From an uncultured Gemella sp. (GTDB taxonomy: Bacteria > Bacillota > Bacilli > Staphylococcales > Gemellaceae), in the NCBI GenBank assembly GCA_938038035.1, contig CALHQV010000202.1, forward strand, positions 1 through 6,629: a stretch of 6,629 nucleotides of DNA. The letters run 5' to 3'. This document shows, piece by piece, positions 1-5,644 of this stretch; position 1 is the first letter of the stretch; each line of letters starts with the position of its first letter. A model generated the notes under the pieces. The model was not told the DNA's origin. It was given only the letters and a program-made list of their open reading frames with translations, and searched no databases. A program made the translations under genes and the position numbers.

Positions 1-90
1 CATGAAGGTATTAAGTAGTATAGTTTTACATAATGAAATATAGTGTTTTTTGAATTATCAGAATTTTTATATTTTTTTTGAAAAAACATA

Positions 91-119
91 TTGACAATAA
101 AAAAAAGTGTTGCTATAAT
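91..119 (+). promoter_or_regulatory. Sigma-A promoter of the trpXYZ operon
   Basis: A perfect -35 hexamer TTGACA (91-96) and a perfect -10 hexamer TATAAT (114-119) are separated by exactly 17 bp. The -10 is preceded by TG plus one base (111-113), making an extended -10. Long A and T runs just upstream (about 61-90) could act as an UP element. Transcription should begin near 125-127, leaving roughly 335 nt of leader before trpX. With a promoter this close to consensus, initiation is probably strong and constitutive, so control would fall on the downstream attenuator. Confidence 0.92.
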
Positions 120-156
120 GTAAACAAGAATTAAACGTAAAGGAGAAAAAAGATTT

Positions 157-213
157 ATGAAACTGTATCAAGTTGACACGCTACAATTAAATATTCGTTG
201 GCAAAGCCACTAG
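157..213 (+). CDS. Tryptophan-sensing leader peptide (18 aa)
   Basis: This short frame encodes MKLYQVDTLQLNIRWQSH and ends at TAG (211-213). It sits about 30 nt after the predicted transcription start and has a good ribosome binding site, AAAGGAG (139-145), 11 nt before the ATG. Its single Trp codon, TGG (199-201), lies three codons before the last sense codon. It precedes a string of alternative RNA hairpins and two terminators ahead of a tryptophan-type ABC transporter. The likely role is regulatory: slow translation of the Trp codon, or stalling near the stop, would bias folding of the leader RNA. Unlike the enterobacterial trp leader it has one Trp rather than tandem Trps, which leaves open a TnaC-like mechanism that senses the nascent chain. 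The function is inferred; the frame, its binding site and its context are directly visible. Confidence 0.8.
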   Translation: MKLYQVDTLQLNIRWQSH

Positions 214-306
214 ATACTGAGTCGATCTTGTTTCTTTTTAACATAGATACGGCTCTCAGGTGAGAAGTAAGTATCTATGTGGATTATTTGTGATGGAAAA
301 ATCGAG

Positions 307-335
307 ACCACATAGAAATATCTAGGTGGTTTTTT
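307..335 (+). terminator. Attenuator terminator 1
   Basis: ACCACATAGA (307-316) and TCTAGGTGGT (321-330) form a stem with one A-G mismatch (312/325) and an AATA loop. The T run spans 330-335. The 5' arm is also the partner of the antiterminator segment at 274-282, so this is a conditional terminator. Confidence 0.88.
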
Positions 336-358
336 ATATTATTAAAATTATACGTAAG

Positions 359-389
359 GACCACTGGATAAAATTCTAGTGGTCTTTTT
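359..389 (+). terminator. Attenuator terminator 2, tandem
   Basis: GACCACTGGA (359-368) pairs with TCTAGTGGTC (375-384) as a 10-bp stem containing one G-U pair, closing a 6-nt loop, followed by five Ts (385-389). It lies about 70 nt before the trpX start. It shares the GACCAC and GTGGT arm sequences with terminator 1, so the two can exchange strands. Its 3' arm also matches CCACTAGA at the end of the leader-peptide frame (207-214 with 375-382). Confidence 0.85.
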
Positions 390-460
390 ATATAGATACG
401 CTTCTAAAATTTGATTACAAAAAATATTATTAAAGATAAAAGTAAAAGGAGATTATTAAA

Positions 461-1465
461 ATGAAAGTAAATAAAATTTTTGTAGCATTCGCGGTATTAT
501 TAGTTTGTGTATTAGGTTATGGGTTCTTCTCTAGTAAAAAAGGTGAAGAAACTAAAAAAGTTGATAACAAAGAAGTGAAAGTAGGGGTACTTCAATTACT
601 TAGCCACCCAGCTCTTGACCAAATTTATAAAGGTTTAGAAGATGGACTTAAAAAAGAAGGATATGAAGTCGGTAAGAACTTAAAAATTGATCTTCAAAAT
701 GCTCAAGGAGATCAAAGTAACTTAGCAAGTATGGGTCAAAAATTAGTTACAGATAACAACGATATTTTAGTAGGTATTACAACACCAGCTACTTTATCAC
801 TATCAAATGCAACTAAAGATAAACCAATCATCATGGGTGGTATTACTTATCCAGTTGAAGCAGGACTAATTAAAGCTGAAGACAAACCAGGAAATAACAT
901 TACTGGTGTAAGTGATAGAACTCCGATTAAACAACAACTAGAAATCATGAAAAAAGTATTACCTAACATGAAAAAAGTAGGTATTTTATACACAGCTAGT
1001 GAAGATAACTCTGTAAAACAAGCTCAAGAAGCAGAAAAATTAGCTAAAGAATTAGGATTAGAAGTTAAAGTTTCAACAGTAGCTAACACAAATGATATTC
1101 AACAAGTAACAGAAAGTCTTGCTTCACAAACAGATGCGATCTTTGTACCAATCGATAACACAATTGCTAGTGCAATGGCAACAGTAGTAAAAGTAACAGA
1201 TGCTAAGAAAATTCCTGTATTCCCATCTGCAGATACAATGGTAGCTGATGGAGGAGTTTTAGGACTAGGTGTTGACCAATATCAAATCGGGGTTGAAACT
1301 GCTAAAGTTGTAGCTAAAGTATTGAAAGGTGCAGATACTAAAGATATGCCAATCGTTCTTGCTAATGAAGGTGTAATTTACTTAAATGAAGCAAAAGCAA
1401 AACAATTAGGAATAGAAATTCCAAAAGAAATCAAAGATAAAGCAAAAGTAGTAGATAAAAAATAA
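461..1465 (+). CDS. trpX: Tryptophan ABC transporter substrate-binding protein TrpX
   Basis: This 334-residue extracytoplasmic solute-binding protein belongs to the ABC_sub_bind family (PF04392). It would capture tryptophan outside the membrane and deliver it to TrpY/TrpZ. Residues 1-5 are basic and 6-23 form a hydrophobic segment. Cys16 follows Leu-Leu-Val and more hydrophobic residues come after it, so this is not a convincing lipobox; an uncleaved N-terminal anchor or a non-lipoprotein signal is more likely. The mature two-lobed fold begins with KVGVLQLLSHPALD (40-53). Family-like stretches follow: VGITTPA (104-110), GVSDRTP (149-155), FVPIDNTIAS (228-237) and FPSADTMV (254-261). The ATG at 461 has a strong AAAGGAGA site (445-452). 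Expression is predicted to depend on readthrough of two leader terminators. Tryptophan specificity rests on family resemblance plus the Trp leader peptide; another aromatic ligand is possible. Confidence 0.9.
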   Translation: MKVNKIFVAFAVLLVCVLGYGFFSSKKGEETKKVDNKEVKVGVLQLLSHPALDQIYKGLEDGLKKEGYEVGKNLKIDLQNAQGDQSNLASMGQKLVTDNNDILVGITTPATLSLSNATKDKPIIMGGITYPVEAGLIKAEDKPGNNITGVSDRTPIKQQLEIMKKVLPNMKKVGILYTASEDNSVKQAQEAEKLAKELGLEVKVSTVANTNDIQQVTESLASQTDAIFVPIDNTIASAMATVVKVTDAKKIPVFPSADTMVADGGVLGLGVDQYQIGVETAKVVAKVLKGADTKDMPIVLANEGVIYLNEAKAKQLGIEIPKEIKDKAKVVDKK

Positions 1466-1518
1466 TATTATTGATATTATATTATTAAACAACTATTGAG
1501 GTAATAAATAATTAAAAA

Positions 1519-1569
1519 GGGGCGACTCATTAAATCAATAGAAAATAATTATTGTTTATGAGTCGCTCC
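1519..1569 (+). other. Intercistronic stem-loop between trpX and trpY
   Basis: GGGGCGACTCAT (1519-1530) pairs with ATGAGTCGCTCC (1558-1569) as a 12-bp stem with one G-U pair. Inside it, CAATA (1536-1540) can pair with TATTG (1550-1554). The stem is much richer in GC than its surroundings. No T run follows (the next bases are ATATTATATAAT), so it is a poor intrinsic terminator. It may block 3' exonucleases and keep the trpX message more abundant than trpYZ, as suits a binding protein needed in excess. That role is inferred. Confidence 0.75.
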
Positions 1570-1618
1570 ATATTATATAATCTAGTTCAGAGGAAATATT
1601 AAATAAAAGAGGTGCGGA

Positions 1619-2494
1619 ATGGATTTATTTATTTCAGCGATTTCACAGGGAATGCTGTGGGGAATATTATCGCTTGGATTGTTTATAAGTTTTAGAGTAT
1701 TAAATATTGCGGATATGACTACAGAAGGTGCCTATCCTTTAGGAGCAGCTGTCTGTGTTATTTGTATACATAATGGGATCAACCCTATTATAGCTACATT
1801 GATTTCGATAGTAGCAGGTATGTTAGCAGGTCTTGTTACGGGATTCTTAATTACTGTTTGTAAAATTCCAAGTTTACTTGCAGGAATCTTAACAATGACT
1901 GCATTATTATCAGTGAACCTTAGAATTATGGGTAGACCAAATTTAAGTTTAATCAATAAAGATACAATTTTCAGTAAAATTCAAGGATTAAACTTACCAA
2001 CTCATTATGATACTGTATTTGTTGGAATTATTCTTTCTGGATTAATTATTATTGCTATGTCTTTATTCTTTTCAACGGAATTAGGTCAGAGTTTAATTGC
2101 AACAGGAGATAATGAGAAAATGGCGACAGCATTAGGTATTTCTACAAAAACAATGACGATTTTAGGATTAATGCTTGCTAATGGAATTATTTCTTTAGCT
2201 GGTGCGATTTTAGCACAAAACAATGGTTATTCAGATGTAAACAGTGGTATCGGGGTAATAGTAGTAGCGTTAGCAGCAATTATTATTGGGGAAGTAATCT
2301 TCAAAGATGTGGCTTTTACGTCAAGATTAGTTTGTGTAATTTGTGGTGCGATAATTTATAGATTACTGCTAGTTGGAGTGTTAAAATTAAATATTATTGG
2401 AGCTAATGACTTTAAATTAGTTTCAGCTTTAGTAATTGCTATATTCTTAACTCTACCTCAATTAAAATTAAAAGCTAAGAGAAAGGATGCGTAG
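1619..2494 (+). CDS. trpY: Tryptophan ABC transporter permease TrpY
   Basis: This 291-residue polytopic membrane protein resembles the branched-chain amino acid type permeases (PF02653-like, BPD_transp_2). It would form the membrane channel with TrpZ on its cytoplasmic face. About eight to nine hydrophobic segments are visible, near residues 4-26, 38-52, 55-81, 84-101, 131-151, 176-200, 210-226, 235-254 and 267-282. The stretch ADMTTEGAYPLGAAV (31-45) is characteristic of the permeases paired with ABC_sub_bind proteins. The C-terminus is basic (KLKAKRKDA), consistent with a cytoplasmic tail. The ATG at 1619 follows AGAGGTG (1608-1614) at short spacing. It lies 153 nt after trpX, with a stem-loop in the gap, and is separated from trpZ by only three bases. 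Family assignment is secure; substrate is inferred from the operon. Confidence 0.9.
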   Translation: MDLFISAISQGMLWGILSLGLFISFRVLNIADMTTEGAYPLGAAVCVICIHNGINPIIATLISIVAGMLAGLVTGFLITVCKIPSLLAGILTMTALLSVNLRIMGRPNLSLINKDTIFSKIQGLNLPTHYDTVFVGIILSGLIIIAMSLFFSTELGQSLIATGDNEKMATALGISTKTMTILGLMLANGIISLAGAILAQNNGYSDVNSGIGVIVVALAAIIIGEVIFKDVAFTSRLVCVICGAIIYRLLLVGVLKLNIIGANDFKLVSALVIAIFLTLPQLKLKAKRKDA

Positions 2495-2497
2495 AAA

Positions 2498-3271
2498 ATG
2501 TCATTTATAAAAATTAATAAAATAGATAAAACATTCTTTCCAGGAACTATTAGAGAGCAACATGCTTTAAAAAATGTTAGTCTTGAAATAAAAGATGGTG
2601 ATTTTATTACTATTCTCGGTGGAAATGGAGCAGGGAAGTCAACTTTTCTTAATGCCTTAGCGGGTTCGTTCTCACTAGATGGTGGAGAAATCTTAATAGA
2701 AGGAAAAGATGTAAGTAATATAGTAGAACATAAGAGAGCAGGATTTATTAGTAGAGTTTTCCAAAATCCACTTGATGGAACAGCTCCTCGTATGACTGTT
2801 GCACAGAATATGTCTTTAGCACTACGACGTGGTAAAGTTAGAGGTTTTAAATCAGGAACTACAAAAGAAGATAGAAAACTTTTTAAAGAATTGCTAGCGA
2901 CTTTAGACTTAGGGCTAGAAGATAGATTAGATAGTGAAATGGGTCTTTTATCTGGTGGCCAACGTCAAGCTATTGCACTTTTAATGGCGACTATGACAAC
3001 ACCTAAACTTTTGCTTCTTGATGAACATACAGCAGCATTAGACCCTAAAACACAGAAGAAGATAATGGAACTTACTCGACAAAAGATTGAAGAGAAAAAA
3101 TTAACAGCTTTAATGATTACTCACAATATTCAAGATGCGGTGAAATACGGTAATAGAATAATAGTACTGCACCGTGGAGAGTTAGTTCGAGATATTAGTA
3201 AAGAAGAAAAAGAAAAACTAGATGCAAAAGCATTATATGAATTACTTTATAATTTAGAAGAGAGTGAATAA
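2498..3271 (+). CDS. trpZ: Tryptophan ABC transporter ATP-binding protein TrpZ
   Basis: This 257-residue cytoplasmic ATPase energises TrpXY uptake. All ABC motifs are intact: Walker A GGNGAGKST (41-49), Q-loop Gln89, signature LSGGQ (151-155), Walker B LLLLDE (171-176) with catalytic Glu176, D-loop ALD (180-182) and switch His209. Length is normal for a stand-alone importer ATPase with no C-terminal regulatory domain. The ATG lies three bases after the trpY stop, and its ribosome binding site AAAGGA is inside the end of trpY, indicating translational coupling. A terminator follows within about 10 bases, so trpZ is the last gene of the operon. The nucleotide-binding role is certain; tryptophan specificity comes from the neighbours. 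Confidence 0.92.
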   Translation: MSFIKINKIDKTFFPGTIREQHALKNVSLEIKDGDFITILGGNGAGKSTFLNALAGSFSLDGGEILIEGKDVSNIVEHKRAGFISRVFQNPLDGTAPRMTVAQNMSLALRRGKVRGFKSGTTKEDRKLFKELLATLDLGLEDRLDSEMGLLSGGQRQAIALLMATMTTPKLLLLDEHTAALDPKTQKKIMELTRQKIEEKKLTALMITHNIQDAVKYGNRIIVLHRGELVRDISKEEKEKLDAKALYELLYNLEESE

Positions 3272-3281
3272 AAGTAACGAA

Positions 3282-3330
3282 AGCGACTTAGATATGTGAT
3301 TTTATAAATTACTATTTTAGGTCGTTTTTT
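3282..3330 (+). terminator. Terminator of the trpXYZ operon
   Basis: AGCGACTTAGA (3282-3292) pairs with TTTTAGGTCGT (3316-3326) through a stem that includes G-U pairs. Inside, GTGATTT (3296-3302) pairs with AAATTAC (3306-3312), making an extended rod. The T run covers 3325-3330. Its last two Ts are also the first bases of the downstream TTCAT operator-like repeat, so terminator and promoter regions abut. Confidence 0.82.
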
Positions 3331-3360
3331 CATTTTAAATTCATATATATAATATATACT
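3329..3360 (+). promoter_or_regulatory. Probable autoregulated promoter with TTCAT direct repeat
   Basis: TTCAT occurs at 3329-3333 and 3340-3344, an 11-bp period that fits tandem binding by an OmpR/PhoB-family dimer on one DNA face. TATACT (3355-3360), a 5/6 match to a -10 hexamer, begins 10 bp after the second TTCAT. The same spacing, with a similar 16-bp core (13 of 16 bases identical), is found twice before the PepSY gene. The -35 region overlaps the repeat and is a poor hexamer, as at activator-dependent promoters. An overlapping TATAAT at 3348-3353 is an alternative -10. Confidence 0.6.
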
Positions 3361-3389
3361 GATTTTGTTAATAAATGTGAATTTAAAAT
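3332..3389. repeat. 12-bp perfect inverted repeat before the response-regulator gene
   Basis: ATTTTAAATTCA (3332-3343) is the exact reverse complement of TGAATTTAAAAT (3378-3389), with 34 bp between the arms. The left arm overlaps the TTCAT operator and the spacer contains the predicted -10. It could fold in the 5' untranslated RNA only if transcription started upstream of 3332, or serve as a dispersed protein-binding pair. It is AT-only apart from one C/G, so chance is possible. Confidence 0.5.
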
Positions 3390-3399
3390 TCCATAGAAT

Positions 3400-3427
3400 T
3401 TGATAACTATTATTTTACATTTATAAA
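3400..3427 (+). promoter_or_regulatory. Second candidate promoter for the two-component genes
   Basis: TTGATA (3400-3405) and TATAAA (3422-3427) are each 5/6 matches to the sigma-A hexamers with a 16-bp spacer. The site lies about 45 bp before the response-regulator start and could supply basal, activator-independent expression beside the upstream TTCAT promoter. AT-rich background makes such matches common, so this is tentative. Confidence 0.4.
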
Positions 3428-3472
3428 TGAATTAAGTAAAATATAGAAGAAATTTAGTATGAGGAGATTTTT

Positions 3473-4138
3473 ATGAAGATTCTTGTTGTAGAAGATGAAC
3501 GCGATTTGAATAGAATAATTACTAAACACTTAAAAAGAAATAATTATAGTGTAGATAGCTGTTTCGATGGTGAGGAAGCTCTAGATTTTGTTAGTTATAG
3601 TGAGTATGATTTGATTATTACTGATATAATGATGCCAAATGTTGATGGCTATGAATTTATCAAAAGGCTTCGTGAAAGTAAAAATAATACACCAGTTATA
3701 ATGTTAACGGCAAAAGATACTTTAGAGGATAAAATTATCGGTCTAGACAGCGGAGCTGATGATTATATAGTAAAGCCGTTTGAGTTTGATGAGTTATTAG
3801 CTAGAATAAGGGTTCTGATGAGACGTAACTATGGTTTAGCGACTAATGTTATTCAAGTCGATGATGTAATTTTGGATATTTCGAAGAAGCAAGTGTTAAG
3901 AAATGGTCAAAATATTGGTTTAACAGGTAAGGAATATGAAGTACTAGAATATCTTATGAAAAATAAAGAGAGTATCTTAAGTCGAGATCAGATTCTCAAC
4001 CATGTTTGGGATTATGATTATGATGGTGCTTCGAATATAGTCGATGTAATTATAAAAAATATTAGGAAAAAACTAGATAATGGAACGGAAAAAACCATTA
4101 TTTATACCAAAAGGGGGCTAGGATACTTTGTTAAATAA
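3473..4138 (+). CDS. Response regulator, OmpR/PhoB family
   Basis: This 221-residue DNA-binding regulator receives phosphate from the adjacent kinase. The receiver domain (about 1-118) has the acidic pocket Glu7/Asp8, phospho-acceptor Asp51 in TDIMMP, Thr79 and Lys101 in KPF. A winged-helix domain (about 126-221) follows, with LTGKEYEVLEYL (150-161), a recognition-helix region around ASNIVDVIIKNIRKKL and the closing RGLGYFVK. Full length, all key residues present. The ATG follows GAGGAG (3461-3466). It overlaps the kinase start by 11 nt. OmpR/PhoB regulators bind direct repeats with about 11-bp periodicity; TTCAT-N6-TTCAT repeats of that period precede this gene and the PepSY gene, suggesting autoregulation and a local target. 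It broadly resembles regulators such as ArlR and CsrR, but I would not assign a symbol. Confidence 0.93.
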   Translation: MKILVVEDERDLNRIITKHLKRNNYSVDSCFDGEEALDFVSYSEYDLIITDIMMPNVDGYEFIKRLRESKNNTPVIMLTAKDTLEDKIIGLDSGADDYIVKPFEFDELLARIRVLMRRNYGLATNVIQVDDVILDISKKQVLRNGQNIGLTGKEYEVLEYLMKNKESILSRDQILNHVWDYDYDGASNIVDVIIKNIRKKLDNGTEKTIIYTKRGLGYFVK

Positions 4139-5471
4139 AATTAAGAAACTTTCATTCTTTCCATTTAAAAAGGTATCTTTAACTTTTAAAATAACATTAT
4201 GGTATACAACGTTTATAGTTTTACTAATAGGATCGTTACTAATAGGGATATTTTTTGTTAGAGATAGTGTTGTAGAGAGTGGATCTAAAAAAAAGTTAAT
4301 AGAAGAGGTAACGGAAATTTCAAGTGGTAAGGATAAGTTTACTCCATTTGAAGATGGTGTTACATTATCTGTATATGATAAAGATGGTAACCTTGTTGCA
4401 GGGTCGGTGCCTAGAAATTTTAAAGTAAATGATTTTAGTCTTGGGGTTATTTCTGAGTATAAAGATGTGAACCATAATAAATATTTATATTATGATTTAG
4501 AAACCAGTTCAGCTAGATTAGGTAATGGGAAATATGTAAGAGGTATTGTTCAAGTTACCAATAATATTAATGGTTGGATATTGCCTATAATTATAAGTAT
4601 TGGTAGCCCGTTTGTTATTATTATAATAATGTATGGTGGATATTTGATAGTAAGAAGTTCATTGAAACCCGTAAGAGATATGACAGAAACAGCTGAGGCT
4701 ATTGCTCAGAGTAATGATTTAAGTAAAAGGATAAATATAGAGGAAGGAACTGATGAAGTTCACAAGTTAGGTAAAATTTTTAATGAGATGTTAGAAACTT
4801 TAGAAAATTCATCAAAAAGAGAACGCCAATTTAGTTCAGATGTATCGCACGAACTGCGAACACCAATTTCTGTAATAATGGCAGAAAGTGAATATGGTGC
4901 GAAATATACGGATTCTATAGAAGATGCGAAAGAATCGTTTGATGTAATAGAAAGACAGAGTAAGAGAATGACATCTATGATTAATCAGATTTTAGAATTA
5001 TCTAGACTAGATAGTCGTTTGGAAATCCCGAAACAAGAACTTAAACTATCTGATAAGATTAGCCATACATTAGAGGATTATAAAATTCTATTTGATAATA
5101 AAAATATAAAGTTGTCTATGAATATAGAAGAAAATATATCAATCTCTGCAAATGAAGCTTTGATTATGCGTATGATAGATAATTTATTGTCAAACGCTTT
5201 AAAATACGCTGAAACGGAAGTAACAGTTTGTTTAGCTAGGAGAAATAGAATAATTCTTGAAGTTGCTGATGATGGTATTGGAATAAGTGATGATGAGAAA
5301 AAACTTGTTTGGAACAGATTTTATAAAGTAGATAAATCAAGAACAACGACTGAAGATAATTCTTCAGGATTAGGTTTGTCTATTACTCAAAAAATAGTAG
5401 AATTGCATGATGGTAAAATAGCAGTTTTAGATAATAAGCCAAAAGGAACAAGATTTGTAGTGAATCTTTAA
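4128..5471 (+). CDS. Membrane sensor histidine kinase, partner of the upstream regulator
   Basis: This 447-residue EnvZ/PhoR-like kinase has a first membrane segment at about 22-44 and an extracytoplasmic sensor of about 105 residues (46-149) that includes VYDKDGNLV (82-90). The second membrane segment is at about 150-175. A HAMP linker (176-229) and the dimerisation/phosphoacceptor helix with SHELRTP (His241) follow. The ATPase domain carries the N box DNLLSNALKYA (351-361), G1 DDGIG (381-385), F box RFYK and G2 GLGL (414-417). All catalytic motifs are intact. The start is TTG at 4128, inside the end of the regulator gene, preceded by AGGGGG (4112-4117). No in-frame ATG exists before the first membrane segment, so TTG is the only sensible start and implies translational coupling. 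The signal sensed cannot be read from the sequence. Confidence 0.92.
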   Translation: MLNKIKKLSFFPFKKVSLTFKITLWYTTFIVLLIGSLLIGIFFVRDSVVESGSKKKLIEEVTEISSGKDKFTPFEDGVTLSVYDKDGNLVAGSVPRNFKVNDFSLGVISEYKDVNHNKYLYYDLETSSARLGNGKYVRGIVQVTNNINGWILPIIISIGSPFVIIIIMYGGYLIVRSSLKPVRDMTETAEAIAQSNDLSKRINIEEGTDEVHKLGKIFNEMLETLENSSKRERQFSSDVSHELRTPISVIMAESEYGAKYTDSIEDAKESFDVIERQSKRMTSMINQILELSRLDSRLEIPKQELKLSDKISHTLEDYKILFDNKNIKLSMNIEENISISANEALIMRMIDNLLSNALKYAETEVTVCLARRNRIILEVADDGIGISDDEKKLVWNRFYKVDKSRTTTEDNSSGLGLSITQKIVELHDGKIAVLDNKPKGTRFVVNL

Positions 5472-5481
5472 GAATAATGAA

Positions 5482-5514
5482 GGCACACCTTTAAAATAAG
5501 AAGGTGTGCTTTTT
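5482..5514 (+). terminator. Terminator after the histidine kinase gene
   Basis: GCACACCTT (5483-5491) pairs perfectly with AAGGTGTGC (5501-5509), extended by a G-U pair (5482/5510), with a 9-nt loop and Ts at 5510-5514. It separates the two-component operon from the PepSY gene, which therefore relies on its own promoters. Confidence 0.9.
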
Positions 5515-5546
5515 GTATTGTAGAAAATTTTAAATTAATAAAAATC

Positions 5547-5578
5547 TTCATTTAACGTTCATAAAATAAAGATATAAT
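5547..5578 (+). promoter_or_regulatory. Upstream promoter P1 of the PepSY gene
   Basis: TTCAT at 5547-5551 and 5558-5562 (11-bp period) is followed 10 bp later by a perfect TATAAT (5573-5578). The position 17 bp before the -10 reads ATTTAA, a poor -35, so an activator bound to the repeat probably recruits RNA polymerase. The adjacent OmpR/PhoB-type regulator is the obvious candidate. Confidence 0.65.
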
Positions 5579-5612
5579 AAAAATATCAAAAGAGAGAAAC
5601 AAAAGTGAAATC

Positions 5613-5644
5613 TTCATTTAACGTTCATAAAAGAAATATATAAT
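5613..5644 (+). promoter_or_regulatory. Downstream promoter P2 of the PepSY gene
   Basis: This is the second copy of the same arrangement: TTCAT at 5613-5617 and 5624-5628, then TATAAT (5639-5644) after 10 bp. A start near 5651 would leave an untranslated leader of only about 23 nt before the PepSY ATG. Transcripts from P1 would read through this operator. Confidence 0.65.

Larger units (their letters stand above)
207..400 (+). promoter_or_regulatory. Transcription attenuator in the trpXYZ leader
   Basis: Six ordered segments can pair in two exclusive ways. In the termination state, 241-250 pairs with 271-280 (10 bp, perfect), 307-316 with 321-330 (terminator 1), and 359-368 with 375-384 (terminator 2). 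In the antitermination state, 274-282 (TCTATGTGG) pairs with 308-316 (CCACATAGA), a perfect 9 bp that destroys terminator 1. The freed GTGGT at 326-330 can then pair with ACCAC at 360-364 and disturb terminator 2. This is 1:2/3:4 versus 2:3 trp-style logic with an extra pair of segments. TAGATAC occurs at 211-217, 244-250 and 393-399, and all three copies can pair with the single GTATCTA at 271-277. No T-box core (AGGGTGGNACCGCG) is present. The pairings are read directly from the sequence; the regulatory outcome is inferred. Confidence 0.8.

Noticed and set aside
2..43. 13-codon + strand frame MKVLSSIVLHNEI at the left edge
   Set aside because: Any ribosome binding site would lie outside the window, and nothing indicates coding; the first 90 bases show no supportable feature.
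44..88. TGTTTTTT / AAAAAACA inverted repeat before the trp promoter as a terminator
   Set aside because: It is made of homopolymer runs with a 29-nt loop and only one C-G pair; expected by chance in A/T-rich DNA.
173..178. TTGACA inside the leader-peptide frame as a second -35
   Set aside because: No -10-like hexamer is found 16-18 bp downstream (196-201 reads CGTTGG).
320..331. Resemblance to a T-box antiterminator (AGGTGGT)
   Set aside because: The T-box core AGGGTGGNACCGCG is absent, and the GGTGGT is fully explained as the 3' arm of terminator 1.
1552..1581. Possible internal promoter before trpY (TTGTTT, 18 bp, TATAAT)
   Set aside because: The -10 is perfect but the -35 matches only 3/6 and lies within the intercistronic hairpin; in DNA this AT-rich the match is weak evidence.
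1732..1956. 74-codon - strand frame inside trpY
   Set aside because: It lies wholly antisense to a conserved permease gene and has no recognisable protein character; it is a by-product of the coding frame opposite.
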